Shown here piece by piece: positions 1-7,868 of a stretch of 54,736 bases of DNA; the stretch's first letter is position 1; the number at the start of each line of letters is the position of its first letter. Where the stretch lies: assembly GCA_004211885.1 (NCBI GenBank), contig SHBV01000016.1:1-54736 (forward strand). Reading direction: 5' to 3'. The translations under genes and the position numbers were made by a program. The stretch is from Verrucomicrobiaceae bacterium. Lineage in GTDB: Bacteria > Verrucomicrobiota > Verrucomicrobiia > Verrucomicrobiales > DEV007. The notes under the pieces were generated by a model, which ran no database searches, had not been told where the DNA came from, and saw only the letters and a list, made by a program, of their open reading frames with translations.

Positions 1-458
1 AATTCGTAGACAAGGAACGGATTGGTTTTTACGGCCTCTCATACGGAGGTAAATCTGCGATGCGAATCCCGCCCCTAGTCTCAAATTACTGTCTCTCAAT
101 ATGTTCAGCAGACTTCAATGAGTGGGTCTGGAAAAATGCATCAACAAGATCCAGATATAGTTACGTGTGGACAGGTGAATATGAAATTTTCGAGTGGGAT
201 CTGGGCAGCACTTTTAATTATGCGGAAATGGCTGCGCTCATTGCGCCGCGGCCTTTTATGGTTGAGCGTGGGCACTTTGATGGCGTTGCTCCGGATGAGA
301 CTGTAGCTTACGAATTTGCAAAGGTCAGAAATCTATATTCAGCGAAACTTGGTATCGGTAATAAAACAAGAATCGAATGGTTCGTTGGTCCGCATACAAT
401 TAATGCAAAAGGAACATTTGAGTTTCTTCGTCAGCATTTGAATTGGCCAGAACAATAA
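1..458 (+). CDS. Alpha/beta hydrolase, C-terminal fragment (cut by left window edge)
   Basis: The reading frame is open from base 3 to a TAA at 456-458, so the true start lies outside the window. The first visible residues contain a nucleophile elbow, YGLSYGGKS, with the serine in GxSxG context, and the tail has an acid candidate (GHFDGVAPDE) and a late histidine (GPHTINAKGTF). These are the three landmarks of an alpha/beta hydrolase. Its general layout resembles the acetylxylan-esterase-like proteins at 31437 and 38014, but the elbow sequence differs from theirs. The substrate is unknown; a carbohydrate esterase role is inferred from that resemblance. It ends three bases before the convergent tilS gene. 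The methionine at 60 is internal, because the serine elbow lies upstream of it. Confidence 0.75.
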   Translation, partial: FVDKERIGFYGLSYGGKSAMRIPPLVSNYCLSICSADFNEWVWKNASTRSRYSYVWTGEYEIFEWDLGSTFNYAEMAALIAPRPFMVERGHFDGVAPDETVAYEFAKVRNLYSAKLGIGNKTRIEWFVGPHTINAKGTFEFLRQHLNWPEQ

Positions 459-461
459 GGG

Positions 462-1412
462 CTAATCGATAAAAATTTGCTTATTCCTGCGCCGAACATA
501 CTTGCCGCCCGGAAGATTAATCTTAGCAGTTGAATTGTCTTTAATTAAAGACCTCACCAATTCCACTTCAGTAAAGCCTACTCCTGACACATTTGCCTTT
601 CTCAACCAATACAGTATGACCCGTCCCTGTAACGCATCATTTAGTTTATTAAGTTTTATTAGAGGCAGTTCACTTTTGTTAATCCATGAAAATTCAGAAG
701 ATAAAAGCATTTCATCAATCATATCAGATTCACGCATCGATACTTCTGCAGCCCGTGAAATTGCTTTTGTTACATCGCGTTGGAATATTTTTCTTAGACT
801 AGGAAAGAGAATATTACGTACCCGATTACGCAAAAACTCATTACTAAGATTACTAGTATCCTCTCTGTAACGAATGCTGTTTGCTTTTACATAAGAATCA
901 ATGTCGCAGCGCCAAATATCCAAAAATGGTCTAAGTAGATTTATGCTGACTCCATTTGATACAATCTGTGATTCTTTGCGTATGCCAGTCAGCTTCCCTG
1001 ATCCACGAAACAAATTCATTATAACAGTTTCAACATGATCATCTGCATGATGAGCTAATATCACCCGATTGCAGCGCCACTTCCTTGAAACCCTAGCAAA
1101 AAAACCGAGCCGCTCGTCCCTAGCAGTTGCTTCAATCGAAGTTTTTCTCTGCTTAGATATTTTACGAATGTCTTGCTTATCATATTCAAATTTAAAATCA
1201 TACTTCTTCGCAAGATTACGAACGAATCTTGCATCTGAACCAGAATCTCTGCCCCGCAATGAATGATTGAGGTGGCAAACGATAATATCCTTACAGTGAA
1301 TCTCAAACTTAAGCCAATGTAACAGCGCTACTGAATCGCGTCCCCCAGAAACACCCACGAGGTAACGTTTACGATTACTGATATCAGCAGTTTCAGGGCT
1401 TGGAAAACTCAC
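462..1412 (-). CDS. tilS: tRNA(Ile)-lysidine synthase TilS
   Basis: This cytosolic PP-loop ATPase converts C34 of the CAU-anticodon tRNA-Ile to lysidine, so that it reads AUA and not AUG. The N-terminus carries the PP-loop GVSGGRDSVALL (about residues 19-30), followed by the family segments CHLNHSLRGRDS and ILAHHADDHVETVIMNLFRGSG. At 316 residues it is close to the short TilS form (Aquifex-like) and lacks most of the C-terminal tRNA-binding extension of the E. coli enzyme. The assigned start is GTG, with a GAGGT directly against it; no better ATG precedes the PP-loop. It begins 29 bases after the DUF1501 gene on the same strand and may be co-transcribed with it. Confidence 0.93.
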   Translation of the reverse strand: MSFPSPETADISNRKRYLVGVSGGRDSVALLHWLKFEIHCKDIIVCHLNHSLRGRDSGSDARFVRNLAKKYDFKFEYDKQDIRKISKQRKTSIEATARDERLGFFARVSRKWRCNRVILAHHADDHVETVIMNLFRGSGKLTGIRKESQIVSNGVSINLLRPFLDIWRCDIDSYVKANSIRYREDTSNLSNEFLRNRVRNILFPSLRKIFQRDVTKAISRAAEVSMRESDMIDEMLLSSEFSWINKSELPLIKLNKLNDALQGRVILYWLRKANVSGVGFTEVELVRSLIKDNSTAKINLPGGKYVRRRNKQIFID

Positions 1413-1441
1413 ACCTCAGTCACTGCTATGAAAAGAACGCT

Positions 1442-2896
1442 TTAGGCCATTGCCTGATAAATAGGTTCGGCTCCCTCAACGCCAACGAGCTTCTGGTCCA
1501 AACCATTATAGAAATAACTCAAATTATTTTGATCTAGGCCCATCAGATTAAGGACTGTCGCATGCAAATTTCTAACATGGTAAGGATTCTCAACGGCCTT
1601 ACTTCCTAACTCGTCTGTCGAACCTACGCTGACACCTCCCTTAATTCCTCCACCTGCCATCCACATGGTAAAGCCAAAACTATTATGGTCACGGCCCGTT
1701 CCTTTAGCATATTCCGCAGTCGGTTGACGCCCGAACTCACCACCCCAAACAACTAACGTTTCTTCTAAGAGACCCCTCTGCTTAAGATCTTTCAAGAGTC
1801 CAGCAATTGGTTTATCTGTTCGTCCACAATGATAATCGTGGTTCTTTTTAAGATCGCCATGTGCGTCCCAATTGGAATCATTATGAGCTCCTCCAGAATA
1901 TACCTGTATGAATCTAACGCCACGCTCTACTAGTCTTCTTGATAGAATGCACTTACGGGCAAAGTCATCGGTCCTAGAACCGTCAAGACCATAAAGGTCT
2001 TTCACATGTTGAGGTTCAGAATCTACATCTATGGCCTCTGGCGCAGTGGACTGCATATTATAAGCAAGCTCATAACTGGCAATACGAGCACTAAGATCTG
2101 AGTTGTCTTCCCGACCTATCAGGTGTTGAGAATTTAATTGATTTAGAGATGTAATGACTTTCCTCTGCTCAATTGAATCCATTCCCTTGGAATGTTTAAG
2201 ATTGAGAATTGGGTCTCCAGTAGGACGAAATACAGTGCCTTGGTACGAAGCTGGCATGTAGCCAGAAGTCCAGTTCTTTGCACCAGAAATAGGTCCTCCA
2301 GTATGATCAAGCATAACCACATAGCCTGGTAAATTCTGGTTCACTGATCCGAGCCCGTAATTTACCCAAGAGCCTAGTGAAGGTTTACCACTGATTAAAG
2401 ATCCACTATTCATCATCAGCATGGCAGAACCATGAATTGGTGAATCTGCAGTCATTGAATGAACAAAAGCCATATCGTCAACGCATGTTCCAACGTGAGG
2501 AAAAAGTTCCGACACCATTTTGCCACACTGTCCGTATGGCTTGAAAGACCACTTTGGACCAACTACTCGACCCTTATTTTTTTTGCCGCCTCGGCCATGA
2601 GTCTTCACATCAATAGTTTGTCCGTCCAAAGGGTAAAGTTTCGGTTTATGATCAAAAGTGTCCATGTGGCTAGGCCCACCATACATAAAAAGAAATATGA
2701 CTGATTTTGCCTTTGCCGGCATCATCTGAGGCTTCGGATAAAGAGGATTTCCACCAGCTGCGTTTGCTGAGCCTTTGAAAAATCCATCATTGGCTAGCAT
2801 TCCTGTGAGAGCCATAGATGTGAAACCTCCCCCAACGGTGTGCAAGAATTCACGGCGGTTAGTTTGTCCACAGAATGTATTACGAGGTAATTTCAT
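1442..2896 (-). CDS. DUF1501 domain protein with Tat signal
   Basis: A 484-residue exported protein of the DUF1501 family, common in Planctomycetes and Verrucomicrobia and distantly related to sulfatase/alkaline phosphatase folds. The N-terminus shows a twin-arginine signal (NRREFLHTVGGG) followed by a hydrophobic, alanine-containing stretch. Visible family segments include FLFMYGGPSHMDTFDHKP, SWVNYGLGSVNQNLPGYVV and LVVWGGEFGRQPTAEYAKG followed by GRDHN. The biochemical role is not established; these genes almost always sit next to a DUF1549/DUF1553 gene, as here (52 bases downstream of it), and the two are thought to work together outside the cytoplasm. The ATG start places the RR motif at residues 14-15, as expected for Tat export. 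Confidence 0.92.
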   Translation of the reverse strand: MKLPRNTFCGQTNRREFLHTVGGGFTSMALTGMLANDGFFKGSANAAGGNPLYPKPQMMPAKAKSVIFLFMYGGPSHMDTFDHKPKLYPLDGQTIDVKTHGRGGKKNKGRVVGPKWSFKPYGQCGKMVSELFPHVGTCVDDMAFVHSMTADSPIHGSAMLMMNSGSLISGKPSLGSWVNYGLGSVNQNLPGYVVMLDHTGGPISGAKNWTSGYMPASYQGTVFRPTGDPILNLKHSKGMDSIEQRKVITSLNQLNSQHLIGREDNSDLSARIASYELAYNMQSTAPEAIDVDSEPQHVKDLYGLDGSRTDDFARKCILSRRLVERGVRFIQVYSGGAHNDSNWDAHGDLKKNHDYHCGRTDKPIAGLLKDLKQRGLLEETLVVWGGEFGRQPTAEYAKGTGRDHNSFGFTMWMAGGGIKGGVSVGSTDELGSKAVENPYHVRNLHATVLNLMGLDQNNLSYFYNGLDQKLVGVEGAEPIYQAMA

Positions 2897-2948
2897 GGTC
2901 TGTTCTTTCTTTTTTATATATATAAAATTTTTATTATTTTAGCAGTTC

Positions 2949-5600
2949 TTAATCAATAAACATAAACTCATTCATGTTCAGTGCCACCAGACAAAATCTC
3001 TGGAGAGCATTCTGATCATCCAAGCCATGATCATTTTTGAGTGTTTTGATCATTTGTTCAGCAATTTCGACAGACTTTGGATTAGCAGGTTTGGACGTAA
3101 CTATCTCAAGGCCTCTCCTGATTCGAGCGCTCATGTCCCCATTGACCTCCTCTTCTAGCCGCTTTGCGAAGATAGCAGCCTTCTCATTAACAAAGTTACT
3201 GTTAATCATGTTTAATGCTTGCGTTGCCACTGTAGTTGTAAATCTTTGTGGGCAAGGCGCATCAGTGTCAGCAAAATCAAATCCGGTTAACATTGGGTCC
3301 TTCAATGAACGCTTAATTTTGATGTAAACGGCTCTGCGGTTCTGTTCCTCTACCGGAGAATTGCCCCACTTTCCACCCTTCGTTGATGATGTGGCTAATA
3401 CAGCCTCGTCCAACTTGGAATAGAAACTCTCGCCACCCATCTTAAGATTCAATTGGCCAGCCACTGCTAAAATATTATCCCGAATTTCCTCAGCACTCAT
3501 CCGCCGCATATTGAATCTCCAAACGAGGTTATTTTGAGGATCCTTTGCAAGAGCATCTTTCTGTGCTCTTGAAGACATTTGATAAGTCTTGGATGACATA
3601 ATCATACGTTGCAATTCCTTAACACTCCATTTTCTTCTGACAAATTCTGTGGCCATCCAATCTAATAATTCAGGATGAGTAGCCTTGACGCCAAGATAAC
3701 CAAAATCACTGGGACTCGAAGAAATGCCCTTATTGAAATGATTTTGCCAAATCCTGTTCACAGCGACACGAGAAGTGCGTGGATTGTTGGGCTCAGTTAT
3801 CCATTCGGCAAGGACCTTCCTACGTCCTGTCGTTTTCTGGCCTGACTTTGGTGAAGGTATCGTAGGTTTCGTTCCACCAAGTATAGGAGGGAAAGAAGGA
3901 TCGACAGGGTCACCCTTTACGTTCGCATTGCCTCTGTAATGAACATGCATCTGCTCTGCATTAGTTCCAAATTCTTTGACTACCATTGCCTGCATCGGCC
4001 CACTAGACTTGGGCGCTTTAAGCTTTTTCAAATCGTTAACGAATTGAAGATAGGTGCTTATCTGATCTTCACTAAAAACCTCTTTTCCTCTGTCCCTGAT
4101 CAAAACCGCAATGTTAACTGGAGACTTAGGGGCATCGACCGCTTCAAGACCCATATCAAAGAATTGTCCTCCGCCATTATTTTTAACATGAACGGACACA
4201 ACGTTCCGGCCCGTCTGCAAAGCTGCTGCCGCTTTCTGATCTAACGGCACTTCAACGTACTTAGTAACGAAGCCCATACGCTTAGCTATTTGCTGACCGT
4301 TTAGATAAATTTCAATGTCCTCATCATGATAAACCTGCATCTTTAATGCTTTAGGAACGACCGTCAGCTGAAAACTTGTTTGAAGCCAAATATTTGGTGT
4401 GCTCCATGGGGTTTTTCCTTCCTCATTTGGAACTGATCCACCAAAAGGAGCGATTCCTGATTTCCATTTTGCCTCTTGGGCTCTGAACCCAACTGCAGAC
4501 CAATCAGGGGCTGGTTTTTCTGTTGTATAGTACCATTTTTGTTCACGTTTGCGATGATTAGCAACGAGGACATTATCTGATAATCCCGTGATGTTTTTTT
4601 CTAAATCTTTAGCAAGTTTAGCATCCAACTTTGCAAAACGTTTAGTGGCAATTTTTTCAATGGCAGTGATTCGGTTCGTAAGATCAGTTGCTCGGTCCTG
4701 ACGAATCTTTTCCTGCTCCTTTCTCTTTTGCGGATCACCTACCTGATTTAAATCAACGACGACTCCACGCCCTTTGTCATTATTCGTGACCCCATTAAAA
4801 AATGCAACGAAGCTATAATAATCTGTCTGCTTAATCGGATCTATTTTGTGATCATGGCAACGTGCACAACCTATCGTCATTCCCAGAAATCCCTCTGAAG
4901 TGACTCTAACAATATCATCCAGAACGTCATACCTGTGCTGCAATCGATCAACCGGCTCATCGTCCCATTGCATGAGCCTAAAGAATCCCGTAGCTATCAT
5001 TGACTCATGATTCATGTCGTCTAATTCATCACCGGCAAGTTGCTCCATGATGAACCTGTCATATGGCTTATCGTTGTTATATGCATCAATGACCCAATCC
5101 CTGTAACGCCAGATGTGCGGCTTATTTGAGTCTCTCTCAAATCCGTTCGATTCTGCATACCTTACTACATCCAACCAATGCCGAGCCCATTTTTCTCCGT
5201 ACTGTGGTGAATCCAATAATTGATTGACTAAATTTGTCCAAGCATCTGGTGATTTATCAGAAACAAAATTGGCAACTTGCTCAGGGGACGGAGCCAGTCC
5301 TGTAATATTAAAGTAAGCACGGCGAGCAAGTTCTTCTCTGGAAGCTGGCGGGTTAGGACTTAGCCCATTATCGGCTAGCTTAGAAAAGATAAATGCATCG
5401 ATAGGATTCTTTTGCCATTCAGGGTCATTGACTTTAGGAATATCCGGAGTCTTGAGGGGTCGGTGAGACCAAAAGTTTTTTGTTTTCTCATTAATCTCCG
5501 TCGTTTTTTCTTCAGAAAAAAGAATGGAATGTGAAACAAAGAAAGCGCCCAAAATCATTATTGGGTAACGGAACAAATAAGATTGCGGAAATATCATCAT
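2949..5600 (-). CDS. DUF1549/DUF1553 (PSCyt2-PSD1) exported protein
   Basis: An 883-residue PVC-specific protein. A hydrophobic signal (PIMILGAFFVSHSILFSEE) is followed by the DUF1549 domain (about residues 40-275), which contains one heme-type motif, GCARCHDHKIDP. DUF1553 is C-terminal (about 600-860), recognisable by EWITEPNNPRTSRVAVNRIW and FGYLGVKATHPELLDWMA. The roughly 300 residues between them include a region resembling a galactose-binding-like jelly roll (KSGIAPFGGSVPNEEGKTPW, QVYHDEDIEIYLNGQQIAKR). Unlike many relatives it has no separate N-terminal PSCyt1 cytochrome domain. It is the first gene of a minus-strand unit with DUF1501. Its function is unproven; redox or polymer-degradation roles are inferred from the heme motif and secretion. 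It starts with a double ATG. Confidence 0.92.
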   Translation of the reverse strand: MMIFPQSYLFRYPIMILGAFFVSHSILFSEEKTTEINEKTKNFWSHRPLKTPDIPKVNDPEWQKNPIDAFIFSKLADNGLSPNPPASREELARRAYFNITGLAPSPEQVANFVSDKSPDAWTNLVNQLLDSPQYGEKWARHWLDVVRYAESNGFERDSNKPHIWRYRDWVIDAYNNDKPYDRFIMEQLAGDELDDMNHESMIATGFFRLMQWDDEPVDRLQHRYDVLDDIVRVTSEGFLGMTIGCARCHDHKIDPIKQTDYYSFVAFFNGVTNNDKGRGVVVDLNQVGDPQKRKEQEKIRQDRATDLTNRITAIEKIATKRFAKLDAKLAKDLEKNITGLSDNVLVANHRKREQKWYYTTEKPAPDWSAVGFRAQEAKWKSGIAPFGGSVPNEEGKTPWSTPNIWLQTSFQLTVVPKALKMQVYHDEDIEIYLNGQQIAKRMGFVTKYVEVPLDQKAAAALQTGRNVVSVHVKNNGGGQFFDMGLEAVDAPKSPVNIAVLIRDRGKEVFSEDQISTYLQFVNDLKKLKAPKSSGPMQAMVVKEFGTNAEQMHVHYRGNANVKGDPVDPSFPPILGGTKPTIPSPKSGQKTTGRRKVLAEWITEPNNPRTSRVAVNRIWQNHFNKGISSSPSDFGYLGVKATHPELLDWMATEFVRRKWSVKELQRMIMSSKTYQMSSRAQKDALAKDPQNNLVWRFNMRRMSAEEIRDNILAVAGQLNLKMGGESFYSKLDEAVLATSSTKGGKWGNSPVEEQNRRAVYIKIKRSLKDPMLTGFDFADTDAPCPQRFTTTVATQALNMINSNFVNEKAAIFAKRLEEEVNGDMSARIRRGLEIVTSKPANPKSVEIAEQMIKTLKNDHGLDDQNALQRFCLVALNMNEFMFID

Positions 5601-5780
5601 CCTATGGTTAAATTATGCTTGAAGATTACTTATTGAAACCTCCAATAAAAATAAAATATTACGTGATTTCTTAATTTTTTAAGCGAAATCCTACTTTACT
5701 AATAAATTGATAGGCAATTAAGCTTATATTTACACTAAGTTAGCCAGAAAAAGTAATAAATAAGATAATTAATTTCAATA
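5601..5780. promoter_or_regulatory. Divergent intergenic region, AT-rich
   Basis: These 180 bases separate the divergent DUF1549/DUF1553 gene and the DUF6807 gene, so both promoters must lie here or further upstream. The sequence is very AT-rich, with several TTGATA- and TATATT-like hexamers but no pair at clear 16-18 base spacing that I would defend. No Shine-Dalgarno sequence is visible before either start codon. Confidence 0.4.
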
Positions 5781-6683
5781 ATGAATACCCTGAAAAATAA
5801 AGCCCCTATGATATTTTTCATTCTGCTTTGCTTAATGATCAATGGATCCATCCAAGCCAAGGAAATCCTCAATGCCATTCATGACAAAGAAAAGGGAACG
5901 ATCAGCATCTATCGAGAAGGAATCCATGACCCTCTAATCACTCAAAATGCAAAGGCCGATTTCCGTCCCTACATCCATCCTATTAAATCTCCTGATGGCA
6001 AAGGTGAGTTAACCCAATACAGTCCCGGCCATCACAAGCATCAGACCGGACTTTACTGGGGATTTACTAGGGTCAACGGAAGGGACTACTTCCACAACCC
6101 AAGAGGAGACTATTGGAAGCGCAAGTCCGTGCAAATCCTACAAAATGACAAAGGAGGGATCCGCTGGCAAACAGAATATTTGATGCTGAACAAAGAAGGG
6201 GACCCATTAATTACTGAGACTCAGGAGTGGAAAATTAAAATTAGCAAAGATGGGGCAATAATCATGGACTTGAATTGGCAAGGATTAGCCCATGAAAACA
6301 TTACCATCGCAAAATATAATTATGGCGGACTCTTTTTACGAATGCCTTGGAAGAGGGGAATAAAAGCTGAAGTCATTAATTCAGAAGGGGACATAAATCA
6401 AAAAGGTGAAGGGAAACGTGCTAAGTGGATAGATCTTGGAATGGAAATTAAGAATCTAACAAGCCAAGGTCATATCGCCATTTTTGATCATCCAAAAAAT
6501 GACGAGTTTCCAAACATGTGGCGGATCGATGGACAATTTGGAGTTGGACCTGCCAGGGCTCGTTCAGGTACTTGGAAAATTGAAAAGGGTCAGACCAAGT
6601 CCTTCCTTCATCGTTTTATAATTTATGAAGGCAAGCACAATAATGAGGCAATCATGGAGGAATGGAATGAATGGGTCGAGTAA
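5781..6683 (+). CDS. DUF6807 (PmoA-like) secreted protein
   Basis: A 300-residue protein with a signal peptide (PMIFFILLCLMINGSIQAKE, cleavage near residue 27). The family-typical stretches are KGELTQYSPGHHKHQTGLYW, NGRDYFHN, ITETQEWKI and a later IAIFDHPKNDEFPNMW. Proteins of this family, called methane oxygenase PmoA in older annotations through a misnomer, are widespread in Verrucomicrobia and Planctomycetes, often in sugar-use loci; their activity is not known. It opens a plus-strand operon: the HEAT/cytochrome c gene starts 18 bases later and the dehydrogenase gene follows with no gap. Confidence 0.85.
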   Translation: MNTLKNKAPMIFFILLCLMINGSIQAKEILNAIHDKEKGTISIYREGIHDPLITQNAKADFRPYIHPIKSPDGKGELTQYSPGHHKHQTGLYWGFTRVNGRDYFHNPRGDYWKRKSVQILQNDKGGIRWQTEYLMLNKEGDPLITETQEWKIKISKDGAIIMDLNWQGLAHENITIAKYNYGGLFLRMPWKRGIKAEVINSEGDINQKGEGKRAKWIDLGMEIKNLTSQGHIAIFDHPKNDEFPNMWRIDGQFGVGPARARSGTWKIEKGQTKSFLHRFIIYEGKHNNEAIMEEWNEWVE

Positions 6684-6701
6684 AGCAAATCATAAATCTG
6701 G

Positions 6702-7868
6702 ATGCATACCGTTCGAATAATTCTATCAGGTCTTCTTCTTGTCGGACAATTGTTTGCCGATGATGACTCCATTGCCCTGCTGATTAAAACAGCAAAAGAC
6801 TCTGAGAATCCCGCACTGAGAACGGTCCTGCTGAAGGGTATGATTAAGGGTCTAGAAGGACAGGTGAATGTTAATGCTCCTGAGGGCTGGAAAGAACTGA
6901 ATGCCGAATTAGTGAAAAGCACAGATCCTCAACATAAGGAACTGGCTCGTGAAATCGGACAAATCTTCGGAGACGCTGGTGCCGCTCAAGAAGCCCTGAC
7001 CTTATTAAAAGACCAAAAAAGAAAAATTAAGGATAGGAGATCCGCATTAAAATCACTCATCGCTCAAAAGGAACCAGGTCTAAATGAAATAGTACGATCC
7101 CTACTTGAAGAACCTGAAATGAGACTTGATGCGATCCGGGCATTCGGAAAGATAGAAGGAGCAGATTCCAATCAATTAATCAAACAATACTCTGACTGGG
7201 ACACACAAACCAAACGTGCCGTAGTTGAGACATTAGCAACCAAAAAAGAAACGTCCGAGGCACTTCTAATTGCTTTACAAAAGAAAGAGATATTACCAAG
7301 TGAAATTCCTGCTTACACTGCGCGAACATTGCATTCTCTGCTCGGTGAAAGGTTCGATAAAATCTATGGTAAGGTTCAAGTTCAAAGCACAAATAAAAAA
7401 GAACTCATTCTTAAATATTCTAGATTACTTGACCGACCCGAAGCCTCAAAAGCAGACCCTGCAAGAGGAAGAATATTATTTTCAGCCCTTTGTGGCACCT
7501 GCCATCAAATGTATGGAGAAGGCGGCCTTCTCGGGCCCGATCTGACAGGATCAAACAGAGCAAACAGGGAATATATTCTCCTTAATATTGTGGATCCAAA
7601 TTTTGATGTCCCTGACGGATATAAAATGGTAATAGTAAAAACGAAAGATAATCGCGTTTTGGCCGGAACAATCGGAGAAGAAGACTCTCAGAAAGTTGTA
7701 TTGAAAATGGTTGCCGGAAAGGAAATAATACCTAAGGAAAATATCAAAGAACGACAAAAGCTACCAATATCAATGATGCCGGAAGGTATACTTGATACAA
7801 TTCCCACAGAAGATTTCTTCGCATTGATAAAATATCTACAAACTGAAGAACAAATAGAAATACCTTAA
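6702..7868 (+). CDS. HEAT-repeat protein with C-terminal PVC-type cytochrome c domain
   Basis: A 388-residue exported protein. A short signal peptide (IILSGLLLVGQLFADD) precedes an alpha-helical region of HEAT-like repeats (about residues 30-240), then a cytochrome c domain of the PVC heme-binding type (TIGR02603-like). The heme site is CGTCH at about residue 265, and a probable distal methionine is in LPISMMPEG near residue 350. Segments such as GGLLGPDLTGSNRANREYIL and ILDTIPTEDFFALIKYL are characteristic of the family. The stop codon of this gene directly abuts the ATG of the dehydrogenase gene, so translation is likely coupled and the protein probably accepts electrons from that product. 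The partnership is inferred from context. Confidence 0.88.
   Translation: MHTVRIILSGLLLVGQLFADDDSIALLIKTAKDSENPALRTVLLKGMIKGLEGQVNVNAPEGWKELNAELVKSTDPQHKELAREIGQIFGDAGAAQEALTLLKDQKRKIKDRRSALKSLIAQKEPGLNEIVRSLLEEPEMRLDAIRAFGKIEGADSNQLIKQYSDWDTQTKRAVVETLATKKETSEALLIALQKKEILPSEIPAYTARTLHSLLGERFDKIYGKVQVQSTNKKELILKYSRLLDRPEASKADPARGRILFSALCGTCHQMYGEGGLLGPDLTGSNRANREYILLNIVDPNFDVPDGYKMVIVKTKDNRVLAGTIGEEDSQKVVLKMVAGKEIIPKENIKERQKLPISMMPEGILDTIPTEDFFALIKYLQTEEQIEIP

Noticed and set aside
6623..6922. 99-residue minus-strand frame across the DUF6807 and cytochrome gene junction
   Set aside because: It overlaps two well-supported genes in antisense and shows no family features.
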